Shown here piece by piece: positions 23,725-31,745 of a DNA stretch of 43,904 nt (the stretch's first letter is position 1; the number at the start of each line of letters is the position of its first letter). Source of the DNA: Candidatus Obscuribacterales bacterium. Lineage in GTDB: Bacteria > Cyanobacteriota > Vampirovibrionia > Obscuribacterales > Obscuribacteraceae. The notes beneath the pieces were generated by a model. That model saw only the letters and a list, made by a program, of their open reading frames with translations, did not search any database and was not told the DNA's origin. The stretch spans positions 1 to 43,904 of the forward strand of contig JAGVKG010000032.1 of assembly GCA_020050685.1 (NCBI GenBank), written 5' to 3'. The position numbers and the translations under genes are program-made.

Positions 23725-26457
23725 CTAAACTTCTTGCTTTTCTTTGGATGGTTCGGGTGTAGGTTGCAGTTCATTGCCTAATTGCTCAATTGATTCACGC
23801 ACTCGGCGAGTCAGATCCTGACAGGCTTTCAGATCGGCATTACCAGGTGTTGGGTAAATTGGCAAACCGAAGGATACTTTGACATTTTTGGGTGCGACAA
23901 CTGCTTTGCCCTTGGGTAGAACATCAAAAGTGCCTTTTATATAGGCTGGAATAATTGGACAATTACAGAGTATTGAAAGTTTGGCAATACCAGGTTTGAA
24001 TTGACCCATCGAGCCATCCAGTGAACGTTTGCCTTCTGGATAAATAATCAATATCTTGCTTTGCTTCAAAAGATCTTCGCAGTCTTTCATTGACTCTTCA
24101 AAGTTGCCATAACGTTCAAACGGCACAGCATTGAGAATGTAACCTGAAAATGCAGCGGCAAGCGGTGAATTAAACCAATAGTCCGCAGCGGCAACTGGAT
24201 GTACGTGCTTCAATAATCCTGTCGGGAAGCTGCCAACTATTGCGGCTGTGTCGAAATGACTTGCGTGATTGGCAGCCACAATATACGGAGGTTCAATGAG
24301 TAAGCGATCGGCGCCAACCGTTTCGAAATTGTTGTAAATCTTGAGGAATGCTTTCAGTCCAGTACCAAGCAGTCGTCTGCTGGCTGCCACTAGTGGATTG
24401 TCTTGCAATGGATAATTCATATCGGCTAGCCATTCACGCGGCCAGGGTTTTGATTCAACCAAAATTGCATCAACAACCTGTTCTTCGAGGGCCGATTTTT
24501 CGCCTGATAGTACTTCTATGCGGGTTGCACAAAGTTTGCGTGCGCCTTTGACGTTGAGCACAAGATCTTCTACGGTTTGTGCATCTTGCAGGGCGTCTTC
24601 CTCAAGAGCAATACCAAACTCTTCTTCCAATTTGCAAGTCAATTCCAGTCGAGCAAAAGAATCCAGACCGAGATCGGCTGTAAGATTAGCTTGTGGCGAA
24701 AAGAGCCGATCGCCGGATGGAGAAAGTCCTGCTAGGGCGTCCGGATCCATAACGTCGCCGATGATGCGGCAAACTCTTTGGCCGTCGTCGTCCCACTTCA
24801 CGCCTTCAACCGGTGTTCTTTCTTGGGAGCGATTTTGTTGTTTCAAGGCGTATAACCGGGCAACCTCACCGCGGCGCATTTTGCCTATGCCTGTGCGTGG
24901 CAAGTCTTCATCCCAGATTTGATAACTAGCAAGTCGCTTGTAGTCAGCCAGATCGCTGAGACAAGTTGCAACTTCTTCTTTTATGCGTGCTTCTTTGTCC
25001 GGCCGAGCTTGGAACGAAACTTCCGGAACAATCGCCGCTGCAACTTCTTCACCTTGCGGTGTCTGGTAGCCGATGACGCAAACTTCTTTGATCATTGAAC
25101 TCTTGGATAAAGCTTCTTCCAACTCTTCTGGGAAAATGTTGTAACCACCGGCGGTGACAATCATGGATTTTAGGCGGCCGGTAATGTGCAAGTAGCCATC
25201 TTTGTCCAGATAACCGCTATCGCCTGTATGCAACCAACCATCCTTAACTGTCTTGGCTGTTTCCTCTGGGTTTTCAAAATAATGCGACATGATATTGGGT
25301 CCGCGCACTAAAATTTCACCTGATTTGCTGTCCTCGCTTGAGCGTTCAATTTTTACTTGCACGCCGAGAATTGGACGACCAACTGATTCGGCTTTGCTGG
25401 CACCTTTGTTGTTTGCTGCAACAATTGGACCGGCCTCGGTCAAACCGTATCCGGTAAGTAAAGGTAATCCGAAGCTAGCAAACTGGGCAATAACATCAGG
25501 TGGTGTTGGTGCGCCACCGGCAAACCAAAACTTGATTTTGCCACCAAGCTCATTATGCAAATCGCGGAAGAGCACTGGTCCCAATGCCGGGTTTGCTTTC
25601 ACAACTTGTCTGAGAGCCGCCGCGGCAATCTGTTTTGATCTGGGTAATTTCTCGATTTCAGCATGTATGGCTTGAAGCAAGGCTTGGAAGACCATTGGTG
25701 TGGCGAGCATGACGGAGATTTTCTCCACCTTCATCAATTCCTTGAGATGGCTTGCGCCCTTCAATTGGCTGTAGACGATGGTGGCACCTTTGTGCAAAGG
25801 ACCAATCATGCCGGCTGTAAATTCAAACATATGCGAAAGCGGCAAAATAGAGAGCAAACGATCATCGACATTTACGTCGTGGCTTTGCGATACGGAAAGA
25901 GCATTAGTCAAGATATTGCCGTGAGTTAGGACCACTCCCTTGGAAGCACCAGAAGTGCCGGAAGTAAAGACGATCATGGCTGGCTGATCGGAACCAACCA
26001 CTTGAATGCGCGGCAATTCTTTTGACAAATCTACCGAACCGACTGGTGCGGAAAGTTCGTCAATTAATGCCAGTTGATCCGCTTCTAAGCGCTCTTGAAT
26101 TCGCACAAATTGTTTTCTGCCGGTCAAGACAAGCTTGGGAGAAGTGCGTTCGATGACTGGGAAAACTTCTGAGGCACGTGCGCGAGAATCCAAGGGAACT
26201 ACAACCAAACCAAGCCGCCAAGCAGCCAAGCAGGCAAGTACCCATTCTGGCGAATTGTCAGCCCAAATAGCTACATAATCGCCGGGACGCAAACCGCGTA
26301 CCCAAAATGCCTCGACAATGCGATAGCTGAGTTTAGCCAGTTCACTATATTTGAACGAGCGTACACGACCGGACGCGATGTGACGAAAAGCAACTTTGTC
26401 TTTCCAACGTGTTGACGCCGCAAGAATTAGTTCTTGAAGGTTTTTATACTTGGCCAT
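23725..26457 (-). CDS. Acyl-adenylating enzyme / acyl carrier / PlsC acyltransferase fusion
   Basis: A 910-residue three-domain protein. Residues 1-540 form an AMP-dependent acyl ligase: P-loop SGTSGASKG (166-174), YGLTEAG (337-343), TGD (411-413) and catalytic K526 in RTGIGKMRRG. Residues about 555-640 are an acyl carrier domain, with the attachment serine S600 in DLGLDSFARLEL. Residues about 700-890 are a PlsC-type acyltransferase with NHASHFD (HX4D at 731-736), FERYG, YPEGKRS and IIPAYIKG. The protein could activate free fatty acids, load them on its own carrier and esterify a lysophospholipid, resembling the Aas concept with a built-in carrier. It is followed upstream by cdsA-like and CDP-alcohol transferase genes, 21 and 1 bases apart, forming a lipid operon. 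Confidence 0.92.
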   Translation of the reverse strand: MAKYKNLQELILAASTRWKDKVAFRHIASGRVRSFKYSELAKLSYRIVEAFWVRGLRPGDYVAIWADNSPEWVLACLAAWRLGLVVVPLDSRARASEVFPVIERTSPKLVLTGRKQFVRIQERLEADQLALIDELSAPVGSVDLSKELPRIQVVGSDQPAMIVFTSGTSGASKGVVLTHGNILTNALSVSQSHDVNVDDRLLSILPLSHMFEFTAGMIGPLHKGATIVYSQLKGASHLKELMKVEKISVMLATPMVFQALLQAIHAEIEKLPRSKQIAAAALRQVVKANPALGPVLFRDLHNELGGKIKFWFAGGAPTPPDVIAQFASFGLPLLTGYGLTEAGPIVAANNKGASKAESVGRPILGVQVKIERSSEDSKSGEILVRGPNIMSHYFENPEETAKTVKDGWLHTGDSGYLDKDGYLHITGRLKSMIVTAGGYNIFPEELEEALSKSSMIKEVCVIGYQTPQGEEVAAAIVPEVSFQARPDKEARIKEEVATCLSDLADYKRLASYQIWDEDLPRTGIGKMRRGEVARLYALKQQNRSQERTPVEGVKWDDDGQRVCRIIGDVMDPDALAGLSPSGDRLFSPQANLTADLGLDSFARLELTCKLEEEFGIALEEDALQDAQTVEDLVLNVKGARKLCATRIEVLSGEKSALEEQVVDAILVESKPWPREWLADMNYPLQDNPLVAASRRLLGTGLKAFLKIYNNFETVGADRLLIEPPYIVAANHASHFDTAAIVGSFPTGLLKHVHPVAAADYWFNSPLAAAFSGYILNAVPFERYGNFEESMKDCEDLLKQSKILIIYPEGKRSLDGSMGQFKPGIAKLSILCNCPIIPAYIKGTFDVLPKGKAVVAPKNVKVSFGLPIYPTPGNADLKACQDLTRRVRESIEQLGNELQPTPEPSKEKQEV

Positions 26458-26478
26458 ATTTCTCTCCAGAAGTTCCGT

Positions 26479-27453
26479 CTAACGGAAGTCTGCCACCAGC
26501 AAGAGGAAGTAGTAAAAGGCTGGCGTTGCAAAGATAAGGCTGTCGCAGCGGTCCAACAATCCACCATGTCCTGGAATAAGCGTACCACTATCTTTGACTG
26601 CCATGTCACGCTTAATTACAGAAATTATCAAATCTCCAAGCGGCGCAGCTATGCCAATTATCAAGGCTGCGGTAATCACTTCCAGCGAGGTTAAATCCGG
26701 CACGGTGTAACCGAAAACGCAGGCAGAAAAGACAGATCCGAGAATGCCTCCCAAAGCGCCCTCCCAGGTTTTCTTTGGCGAGATTTCCGGAGCCAATTTG
26801 TGCTTGCCAAATAGACGACCAGCGGTATATGCAAGTACATCATTAAGCACCACAGTCATGGTTAGAAAAATGACATAACCAAATCCGTTTGGCAGCTTGC
26901 GCAAAAAGACAAGATGACCAAGGAACCAACCAAAGTAAAGAGTGCCCAGAATTGTAAATGACTCTTTGACTACCATGCCTTGATATTTGCGCAGGAAAAC
27001 TGGGATTGCCAGGACCAACATGATGGTGAAGACAGGCAAAATGTAAAAGATGTGCACGTGGTGCATTTGACCGTTGACGGGAAAAGCAAATCTTGGACTG
27101 ACTTCGGCAAAGGCTGAGGCAATAATCGCTAGACCGGCAACGCGGCCGGACCATCTCAATATCGGTGTGTCATCGCGCAAGTGAACGATAGAAAAGAATT
27201 CGCGCAGACACCAAAGTGATAACGTCAAAACCAACAGAGCAAATGCTAGTCCGCCATAATAAGATGGCACAAGCACCACCGGTGCAATAAAGTACCAACT
27301 GAAGTAACGCTTGCGCAGATTTTCGTCTTTGCCCTTGTTCTTTATTTCATAGAAGGCTAGTGCGCCGCCAGCCAAAAGAAAAAAGGAAACCAAAATTAGC
27401 AATGTTTTGGCGGCAATTGGATTTAGGGGAATGGCGGCAATTAATTCGTTCAC
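26479..27453 (-). CDS. CdsA-like phosphatidate cytidylyltransferase (YnbB-like)
   Basis: A 324-residue polytopic membrane protein with about eight hydrophobic helices. The C-terminus holds the CTP-transferase signature SVIKRDMAVKD, then PGHGGLLDRCDS. An ISPKKTWEG segment precedes it, as in CdsA. It would make CDP-diacylglycerol from phosphatidate and CTP. From memory, the C-terminus is closer to E. coli YnbB than to housekeeping CdsA, matching the YnbA-like neighbour. Translation starts at GTG 27453, one base after the stop of the upstream gene, so the two are coupled. The cognate acyl donor may be the neighbouring fusion protein. Confidence 0.88.
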   Translation of the reverse strand: MNELIAAIPLNPIAAKTLLILVSFFLLAGGALAFYEIKNKGKDENLRKRYFSWYFIAPVVLVPSYYGGLAFALLVLTLSLWCLREFFSIVHLRDDTPILRWSGRVAGLAIIASAFAEVSPRFAFPVNGQMHHVHIFYILPVFTIMLVLAIPVFLRKYQGMVVKESFTILGTLYFGWFLGHLVFLRKLPNGFGYVIFLTMTVVLNDVLAYTAGRLFGKHKLAPEISPKKTWEGALGGILGSVFSACVFGYTVPDLTSLEVITAALIIGIAAPLGDLIISVIKRDMAVKDSGTLIPGHGGLLDRCDSLIFATPAFYYFLLLVADFR

Positions 27454-27454
27454 T

Positions 27455-28072
27455 TTAGGTTTTGTTTTTTAAGAGTGAAAGTATGCGTATGGTGCGTTGA
27501 GCAATTGTGATCGCGGAAAGCACAATGAAGAATATAAAGAGCCAGTTGAACAAAGAAATTCCCAAGGCTCTGGTGTGCGGTTTGATGCCATAGATCAAGC
27601 AGCAGACCATGAGGGTAAACAGGCGATCGGCTTTTCCTAGCACTCCTGAATAAACGCGTTCTGTTCCTACTGCTTTGCCCAGAATTCCGACATAAGAAAC
27701 CATAAGCAAACAAATCACGGCGCAAAAGCCCAGCAAATGATTTGATGATGGTGAAAGAGCAAGACCGCCGTAGATAAAAATATCGGCAAAGCGATCAGTC
27801 ATTTCATTGAGCACTTCACCGGCAGGACGTGCCTTACCAGTTTGTTGCGCCAGCAAGCCATCGAGAGCATTGAGTGCTAAGCGGACAAAAAGCAGTGGTA
27901 TCACAATCACGGCAAAGTAAGGATGTCGATAAGAATAGTAAAGAAGCAATCCGCAAATTGCCGAGATAACTAATGCAGACCAAGTGAGCACATCAGGATG
28001 CACATTCCATAGAAGCTTAACTAGCGGTTGAAGCTGCGCGCGAAACCAGGGCTTGATGCCGTAAATGCCCAC
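27455..28072 (-). CDS. CDP-alcohol phosphatidyltransferase (YnbA-like)
   Basis: A 205-residue protein with about five to six membrane helices. The active-site motif reads NALDGLLAQQTGKARPAG and then EVLNEMTDRFAD. The canonical motif is DG-x2-AR-x8-G-x3-D-x3-D. Here the AR is AQ and the third acidic position is Asn. The LNE-x2-D form is how I recall E. coli YnbA, so the Asn may be normal for that branch, but the Arg-to-Gln change is not expected. It would join CDP-diacylglycerol to an alcohol acceptor of unknown identity. First gene of the lipid operon, divergent from the toxin-antitoxin locus. Confidence 0.85.
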   Translation of the reverse strand: MGIYGIKPWFRAQLQPLVKLLWNVHPDVLTWSALVISAICGLLLYYSYRHPYFAVIVIPLLFVRLALNALDGLLAQQTGKARPAGEVLNEMTDRFADIFIYGGLALSPSSNHLLGFCAVICLLMVSYVGILGKAVGTERVYSGVLGKADRLFTLMVCCLIYGIKPHTRALGISLFNWLFIFFIVLSAITIAQRTIRILSLLKNKT

Positions 28073-28179
28073 TGTCGAAAACCCTCATAAGTTTTGAGAT
28101 CTTTCGTTACATTCTACAGCAGCAATTTGAACTTTTTTGCCCCCCGAGCGTCTTAACAATATCGGCGCCAACTCGTCTG

Positions 28180-28211
28180 TTGTCTTGACAATCAGTTGGC
28201 ATTATGTCAAC
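28180..28211 (+). promoter_or_regulatory. Palindromic operator region of the higBA locus
   Basis: TTGTC (28180-28184) and GACAA (28187-28191) form a short inverted repeat. A second one is the 17-base imperfect palindrome GTTGGCATTATGTCAAC (28195-28211), with 7 of 8 symmetric positions matching. Both lie just before the toxin start at 28229 and overlap TTGACA at 28185-28190. HigA-type antitoxins commonly repress their own operon at such sites, so this is the likely autoregulatory operator. The spacing of a -10 box is unclear. Confidence 0.5.
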
Positions 28212-28228
28212 ATGAAAGGGGGTTTGCT

Positions 28229-28519
28229 ATGGAAGTTTACGGGGAGGAGCAGCTATCCATCTTCAGCCGAAAGCATTCCCAAGCTCGTGGCCCATTAAAT
28301 GATTGGCTGAAGACTGCTAGGAAATTGAAGTGGAGAAATATCATTGAATTGAGAGCAGTTTATTCCAGTGCGGACGGTGGTATAAAAGGATGCTACACCG
28401 TATTCAATATAAAAGGAAACGATTATAGATTGGTAATTATTGTCAATTATAAAGCTCAATACGTTCGTGTTTTGCGAGTCTTTACCCATGCTGAATATAC
28501 AAAGTGGAGCCGGTTATGA
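28229..28519 (+). CDS. higB: HigB-type mRNA interferase toxin
   Basis: A 96-residue toxin of the HigB family, which cleaves mRNA, usually on the ribosome. The core pattern is intact: SQARGPLNDWLKTARKLKW, NIIELRAVYSSAD, then the strands CYTVFNIKGNDYRLVIIVNYK and VLRVFTHAEYTKW, closely resembling the family outline I know. ATG 28229 is chosen over an upstream TTG because GAAAGGGGG sits just before it. The end overlaps the antitoxin start by four bases, the usual toxin-first higBA order. Confidence 0.9.
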   Translation: MEVYGEEQLSIFSRKHSQARGPLNDWLKTARKLKWRNIIELRAVYSSADGGIKGCYTVFNIKGNDYRLVIIVNYKAQYVRVLRVFTHAEYTKWSRL

Positions 28520-28932
28520 ATGTGGTGATTAAAGCGACGCCCGAATTGAACTATGCGGCGTTGCTAAAAAAATATTGTCCTCGTGTCATTGAGACCAAAC
28601 GGGATTACAGGCGGATGTGCAAGCAAGCTAGTGAGCTGTTGCTATTGGGCGATGAAATTTCCGAAGAAGAAATCTTGATCGTAAAACTTCTTGGAACGCT
28701 TATTCAAGCGTATGAGCGTGAGCACTTCAATTTCGGTACCGAGGACGTGACTCCGCTGAGAGTATTAAAGCATTTGATGGAAGCAAATGAGCACACAGCA
28801 AGAGATCTTTGGGATGTAATCGCTGACAAGGGCACCATATCCAAAATCTTAAGTGGGCAAAGATCCATTAGCAAAGCACAGGCCAAAAAGCTGGCAGCTT
28901 TCTATCATGTGACGCCAGCTCTATTTATATAA
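28516..28932 (+). CDS. higA: HigA-type antitoxin with C-terminal HTH
   Basis: 138 residues. The C-terminal third (about 84-134) is an XRE-like helix-turn-helix (LMEANEHTARDLWDVI, then GTISKILSGQRSISKAQAKKLAAFY). The N-terminal part is a helical region probably used to bind the toxin. It should neutralise HigB and, with it, repress the operon at the upstream palindromes. ATG 28516 forms an ATGA overlap with the toxin stop and has GGAG 6 bases upstream. A GTG four codons earlier is possible. Confidence 0.88.
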   Translation: MNVVIKATPELNYAALLKKYCPRVIETKRDYRRMCKQASELLLLGDEISEEEILIVKLLGTLIQAYEREHFNFGTEDVTPLRVLKHLMEANEHTARDLWDVIADKGTISKILSGQRSISKAQAKKLAAFYHVTPALFI

Positions 28933-28941
28933 TTTGTGAAA

Positions 28942-29337
28942 TTAGTAGATTAAAAGAAAAGTGCAGCCGTCTTTGCTGTGGAAGCCTGATTCTTCTGTTC
29001 CGGGGTTGGCGATAGCGAGAGTTCCAGCAGCGAGTTTGTTTCCGCATTGGTGGGCCTCGCCTTCGATCATATAGATGAATTCGGGACGTTCGTGTTCATG
29101 CAAAGGGAACGAAGTGTTTGGTTCAAAGCGAACTAGTTGAATTGTTTGACTGTTAGTTTCTGCGATGTCCTTTACCCAGACGCCGTCTGCGAATGTTGAT
29201 TTGCGCCATTCAAGTCCATTGGTATCGATGGCTGCAAAGCCGGCTATGTTTGTTTTAGACACGCGGTGGCAGACCCATGGCGGATTGGGCAGCGTGTAGG
29301 GTTTGATTGGCGACGGCTTCGGCGCGTTCGCGTCCAT
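28942..29337 (-). CDS. Cupin-domain protein
   Basis: A small single-domain cupin. The metal-site strands read PNTSFPLHEHERPEFIYMIEGE and later GTLAIANPGTEESGFHS, giving the His-x-His ... Glu ... His pattern, so a bound metal is likely. It resembles ChrR-type anti-sigma cupins, but no sigma factor is nearby. The longest form starts at ATG 29337 inside trpS, an unusual 83-base overlap. GTG at 29262 overlaps trpS by only eight bases and would still keep the whole cupin (106 residues). Which start is used cannot be settled from the sequence. Confidence 0.8.
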   Translation of the reverse strand: MDANAPKPSPIKPYTLPNPPWVCHRVSKTNIAGFAAIDTNGLEWRKSTFADGVWVKDIAETNSQTIQLVRFEPNTSFPLHEHERPEFIYMIEGEAHQCGNKLAAGTLAIANPGTEESGFHSKDGCTFLLIY

Positions 29338-30265
29338 CTTTCAAAATTGAATCTACGTAGGCTTGATCGGAAATGACTTCGTGGAAACGTTTCTGAATAG
29401 GTGCAAGATGTGCCACCAAGGCTTCGGCCAACATGGGTTTGAATTGTCCCCAGGACATTTCGGCACATTCTTCGGCAACTGCTTCGCGAGATTTTTCTGT
29501 GACTAGTTGATAGATAGTCAAAAGATTGTCGCATTGCGGACGTTCCGGATCACCAAATTTCAGTCCGATGATTGAATCGGTACGGCAACGTTTGATTTTC
29601 TTGGTGATTTGATCGGCAGTGTCGAGCAAGTTTATTCGGCTTTGATCGGATGGATCTGATTTGGACATTTTTTGCGTGCCGTCACCAAGGCTCATCACGC
29701 GTCCACCAGCTTTCATGATCAATGGTTCTGGTAATTTGAAAGTCGGGTTCTTACCATTGCTAAATGCACCATTGAATTTGATGGCGATATCACGCGTCAG
29801 TTCGATGTGTTGTTTTTGATCTTCACCAACGGGAACAAGATCTGCTTGATAAAGCAAAATGTCTGCTGCCATCAAAACCGGATAGTCCATCAATCCGACA
29901 TTGACATTCTCGCCTTGTTTAATCGCCTTCTCTTTGAACTGGATCATGCGTTCAAGCCAATTGAGAGAAGTGACGCAATTGAGCAGCCAGGTAAGTTGCG
30001 TATGGGCAAAAACATGTGACTGGATGAAGATGGGAGAAAGTTTTGGATCGACACCGGCAGCAATAAACCAGGCAGCTAATTCGTAACTGGTTTTGGTCAA
30101 TACCTTGGGATCAAAATCCGCGGTTAAGGCATGCAGGTCAACTACGCAGAAAAACGTATCGTAGTTTTGTTGCAGTGGCACCCAATTGCGAATTGCACCA
30201 AGATAATTTCCCAGGTGCAAATTTCCGGTTGGTTGAACTCCTGATAAAACACGTTTCTTGGTCAT
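29255..30265 (-). CDS. trpS: Tryptophanyl-tRNA synthetase
   Basis: A 336-residue class I synthetase, the usual length for bacterial TrpS. The ATP-binding HIGH-like motif is PTGNLHLGNYLGAI near the N-terminus, and the KMSKS loop is present as KMSKSDP. The tryptophan pocket region with VLMAADILLYQADLVPVGEDQKQH is typical. GGAG lies 9 bases before the ATG. It charges tRNA-Trp for translation. No trp biosynthesis genes are near, so this is probably the housekeeping enzyme. Its 3' end runs into the cupin frame. Confidence 0.97.
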   Translation of the reverse strand: MTKKRVLSGVQPTGNLHLGNYLGAIRNWVPLQQNYDTFFCVVDLHALTADFDPKVLTKTSYELAAWFIAAGVDPKLSPIFIQSHVFAHTQLTWLLNCVTSLNWLERMIQFKEKAIKQGENVNVGLMDYPVLMAADILLYQADLVPVGEDQKQHIELTRDIAIKFNGAFSNGKNPTFKLPEPLIMKAGGRVMSLGDGTQKMSKSDPSDQSRINLLDTADQITKKIKRCRTDSIIGLKFGDPERPQCDNLLTIYQLVTEKSREAVAEECAEMSWGQFKPMLAEALVAHLAPIQKRFHEVISDQAYVDSILKDGRERAEAVANQTLHAAQSAMGLPPRV

Positions 30266-30402
30266 ATATAATCGCTCCGGCGGCTTACGCCTTCTCCGCT
30301 CTTTTGACGCTCGGCTGCGGAAAGCTCATCGCTGTCCTTCGCCTCGCTTGGTGGGCACTCTTTTACTTGGGAGGTGTCTTCGTTCTCGGGTTCCTATTAT
30401 AG

Positions 30403-31719
30403 CTACAAAGAATGACCAGTAGTGGCAAACTGTGTCGGTTTTGTATCGCGACTTTCCAAGCGCTGAGCGAGATCGCGGTTCTGGGCAATTGCGGCCACGA
30501 CTTTATCAATCAACTTCTTGCCACCATTGCCATTCATGTGCGCGGTGTCACGAAAGTCGGACTTGTTAAACTCGGTTGTCGAGTTCAGGTCAACAAACGT
30601 CGAGCCAAATTCATGAGCTGCGACTTTTGCTGATTGCAAATAACGCTCGTAAAAAAGTGGCGGCATAAGCTGCATATTTTCTGGACGCAGTGGCATATTT
30701 ACTAGAACAACTGGAATATGGCGTGACGCTGCCAGAGCCAGGAACTTGCGTAAGAAGACCAATTGACGATTGAACATATCATGATGGTTGCCACGGAAGC
30801 GGGCGCGATATTCGCTGGAATTATCTTCGTACGGATGTGAATCGTTAGGATGAACAATAAACATGCCGGGTTCAATTTCCGGTTTGAGCTGACCAGCAAG
30901 GCCAGAACCGGTCGGGGCTACCGTTGCTAAATGATTTAGCGCGCTCTCGCGGTATAACTGAGAAAAATATGGACTGAGTGTCGTCTTTGTGTTTTCTGCA
31001 AGCACAGCTTGGAGATCCAATTTCTTGCCCCAAAGATAAAGCCCCTTGCCGGCCAAATAATCGAATCTTTGCCAGACTTGTGGCATGGATAGATCGACAA
31101 GATCATCAATATTGTCAAAGCGTTGAAGATAGCGGAAAGTATCGGTGGATGCAGGACATTGCATGTGGCTATCGATGAAGTCACGCAAAGTAAGACCAAG
31201 GACAATTGCTTTTGGTTTGCGATCGCCGTTAAACAATGCACGTGCCACCATGTAGTCATCGGAGATCATGCCGCCGGGTAAGGCAAAATTGAAACATTGT
31301 AGGGGCGAGGTTTCCTCGCCCTCAGCAGGGACATGCCCTCGATGAGGGCGGGGTAACCCCGCCCCTACGGATTGTTTTAGTGCATGTTCCATGTAATTAG
31401 AGCGATGGTGGTTCGTGGCATCAAGATCGCTTTTGAGAAAGTTCGCATCTTGCAAGCAGACGGGAATCATTACAAGCGATGATCCCAAAAGCACAACGTC
31501 CGGTGCGCTACTTTCTTTTTGACATTCTTGCAGATACTCTTGTGTTCCCCACCAAACCCAAGTGTGCGTTGATGGCAAACGTTCAGGGCTGATTTTGGCC
31601 AGCGGTTGCCAGGCAAGCAAGATCAGATTGACGAAAAGCAAAACCACCACGCCCAAAAATATCCGGCTAGAAATTAGCGTTTGCGAGCAATTCTTGATTG
31701 TTTGAATAAGCTCTTTCAT
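30403..31719 (-). CDS. SGNH-like protein, AlgJ/DltD-type acylation partner (copy B)
   Basis: 438 residues: one N-terminal membrane helix (about 20-38), then an exported SGNH-hydrolase-like domain. The nucleophile block is VVLLGSSL (about 76-82). A FNFALPGGMISDDY block follows, and the C-terminal DxxH motif is DTAH in FRDTAHMNGNGG. Proteins of this type finish acyl transfer started by MBOAT membrane acyltransferases. It is a tandem paralogue of the next gene and lies in the same operon as MBOAT. Residues about 118-141 are encoded by an inserted palindromic repeat and interrupt the domain in frame. The substrate is probably a surface polysaccharide, but this is inferred. Confidence 0.75.
   Translation of the reverse strand: MKELIQTIKNCSQTLISSRIFLGVVVLLFVNLILLAWQPLAKISPERLPSTHTWVWWGTQEYLQECQKESSAPDVVLLGSSLVMIPVCLQDANFLKSDLDATNHHRSNYMEHALKQSVGAGLPRPHRGHVPAEGEETSPLQCFNFALPGGMISDDYMVARALFNGDRKPKAIVLGLTLRDFIDSHMQCPASTDTFRYLQRFDNIDDLVDLSMPQVWQRFDYLAGKGLYLWGKKLDLQAVLAENTKTTLSPYFSQLYRESALNHLATVAPTGSGLAGQLKPEIEPGMFIVHPNDSHPYEDNSSEYRARFRGNHHDMFNRQLVFLRKFLALAASRHIPVVLVNMPLRPENMQLMPPLFYERYLQSAKVAAHEFGSTFVDLNSTTEFNKSDFRDTAHMNGNGGKKLIDKVVAAIAQNRDLAQRLESRDTKPTQFATTGHSL
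31299..31368. repeat. Palindromic GTAGGGGCG repeat inside copy B
   Basis: A 70-base element with GTAGGGGCG at one end and CGCCCCTAC at the other, entirely inside a coding region. Each arm also folds on itself: GGGCGAGG with CCTCGCCC (31303-31321), and GGGCGGGG with CCCCGCCC (31346-31364). Together with two flanking bases it adds 24 codons without breaking the frame, giving a VGAGLPRP-containing peptide. A second copy lies at the same place in the paralogue. Confidence 0.85.
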
Positions 31720-31745
31720 GTGGGCGTGAAAGTCCTGTCCTGTGT

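Noticed and set aside
30175-30402. Plus-strand frame with a hydrophobic C-terminal end opposite trpS
   Set aside because: Mostly antisense to trpS; the hydrophobic part lies in a short intergenic gap and has no ribosome site or recognisable family.
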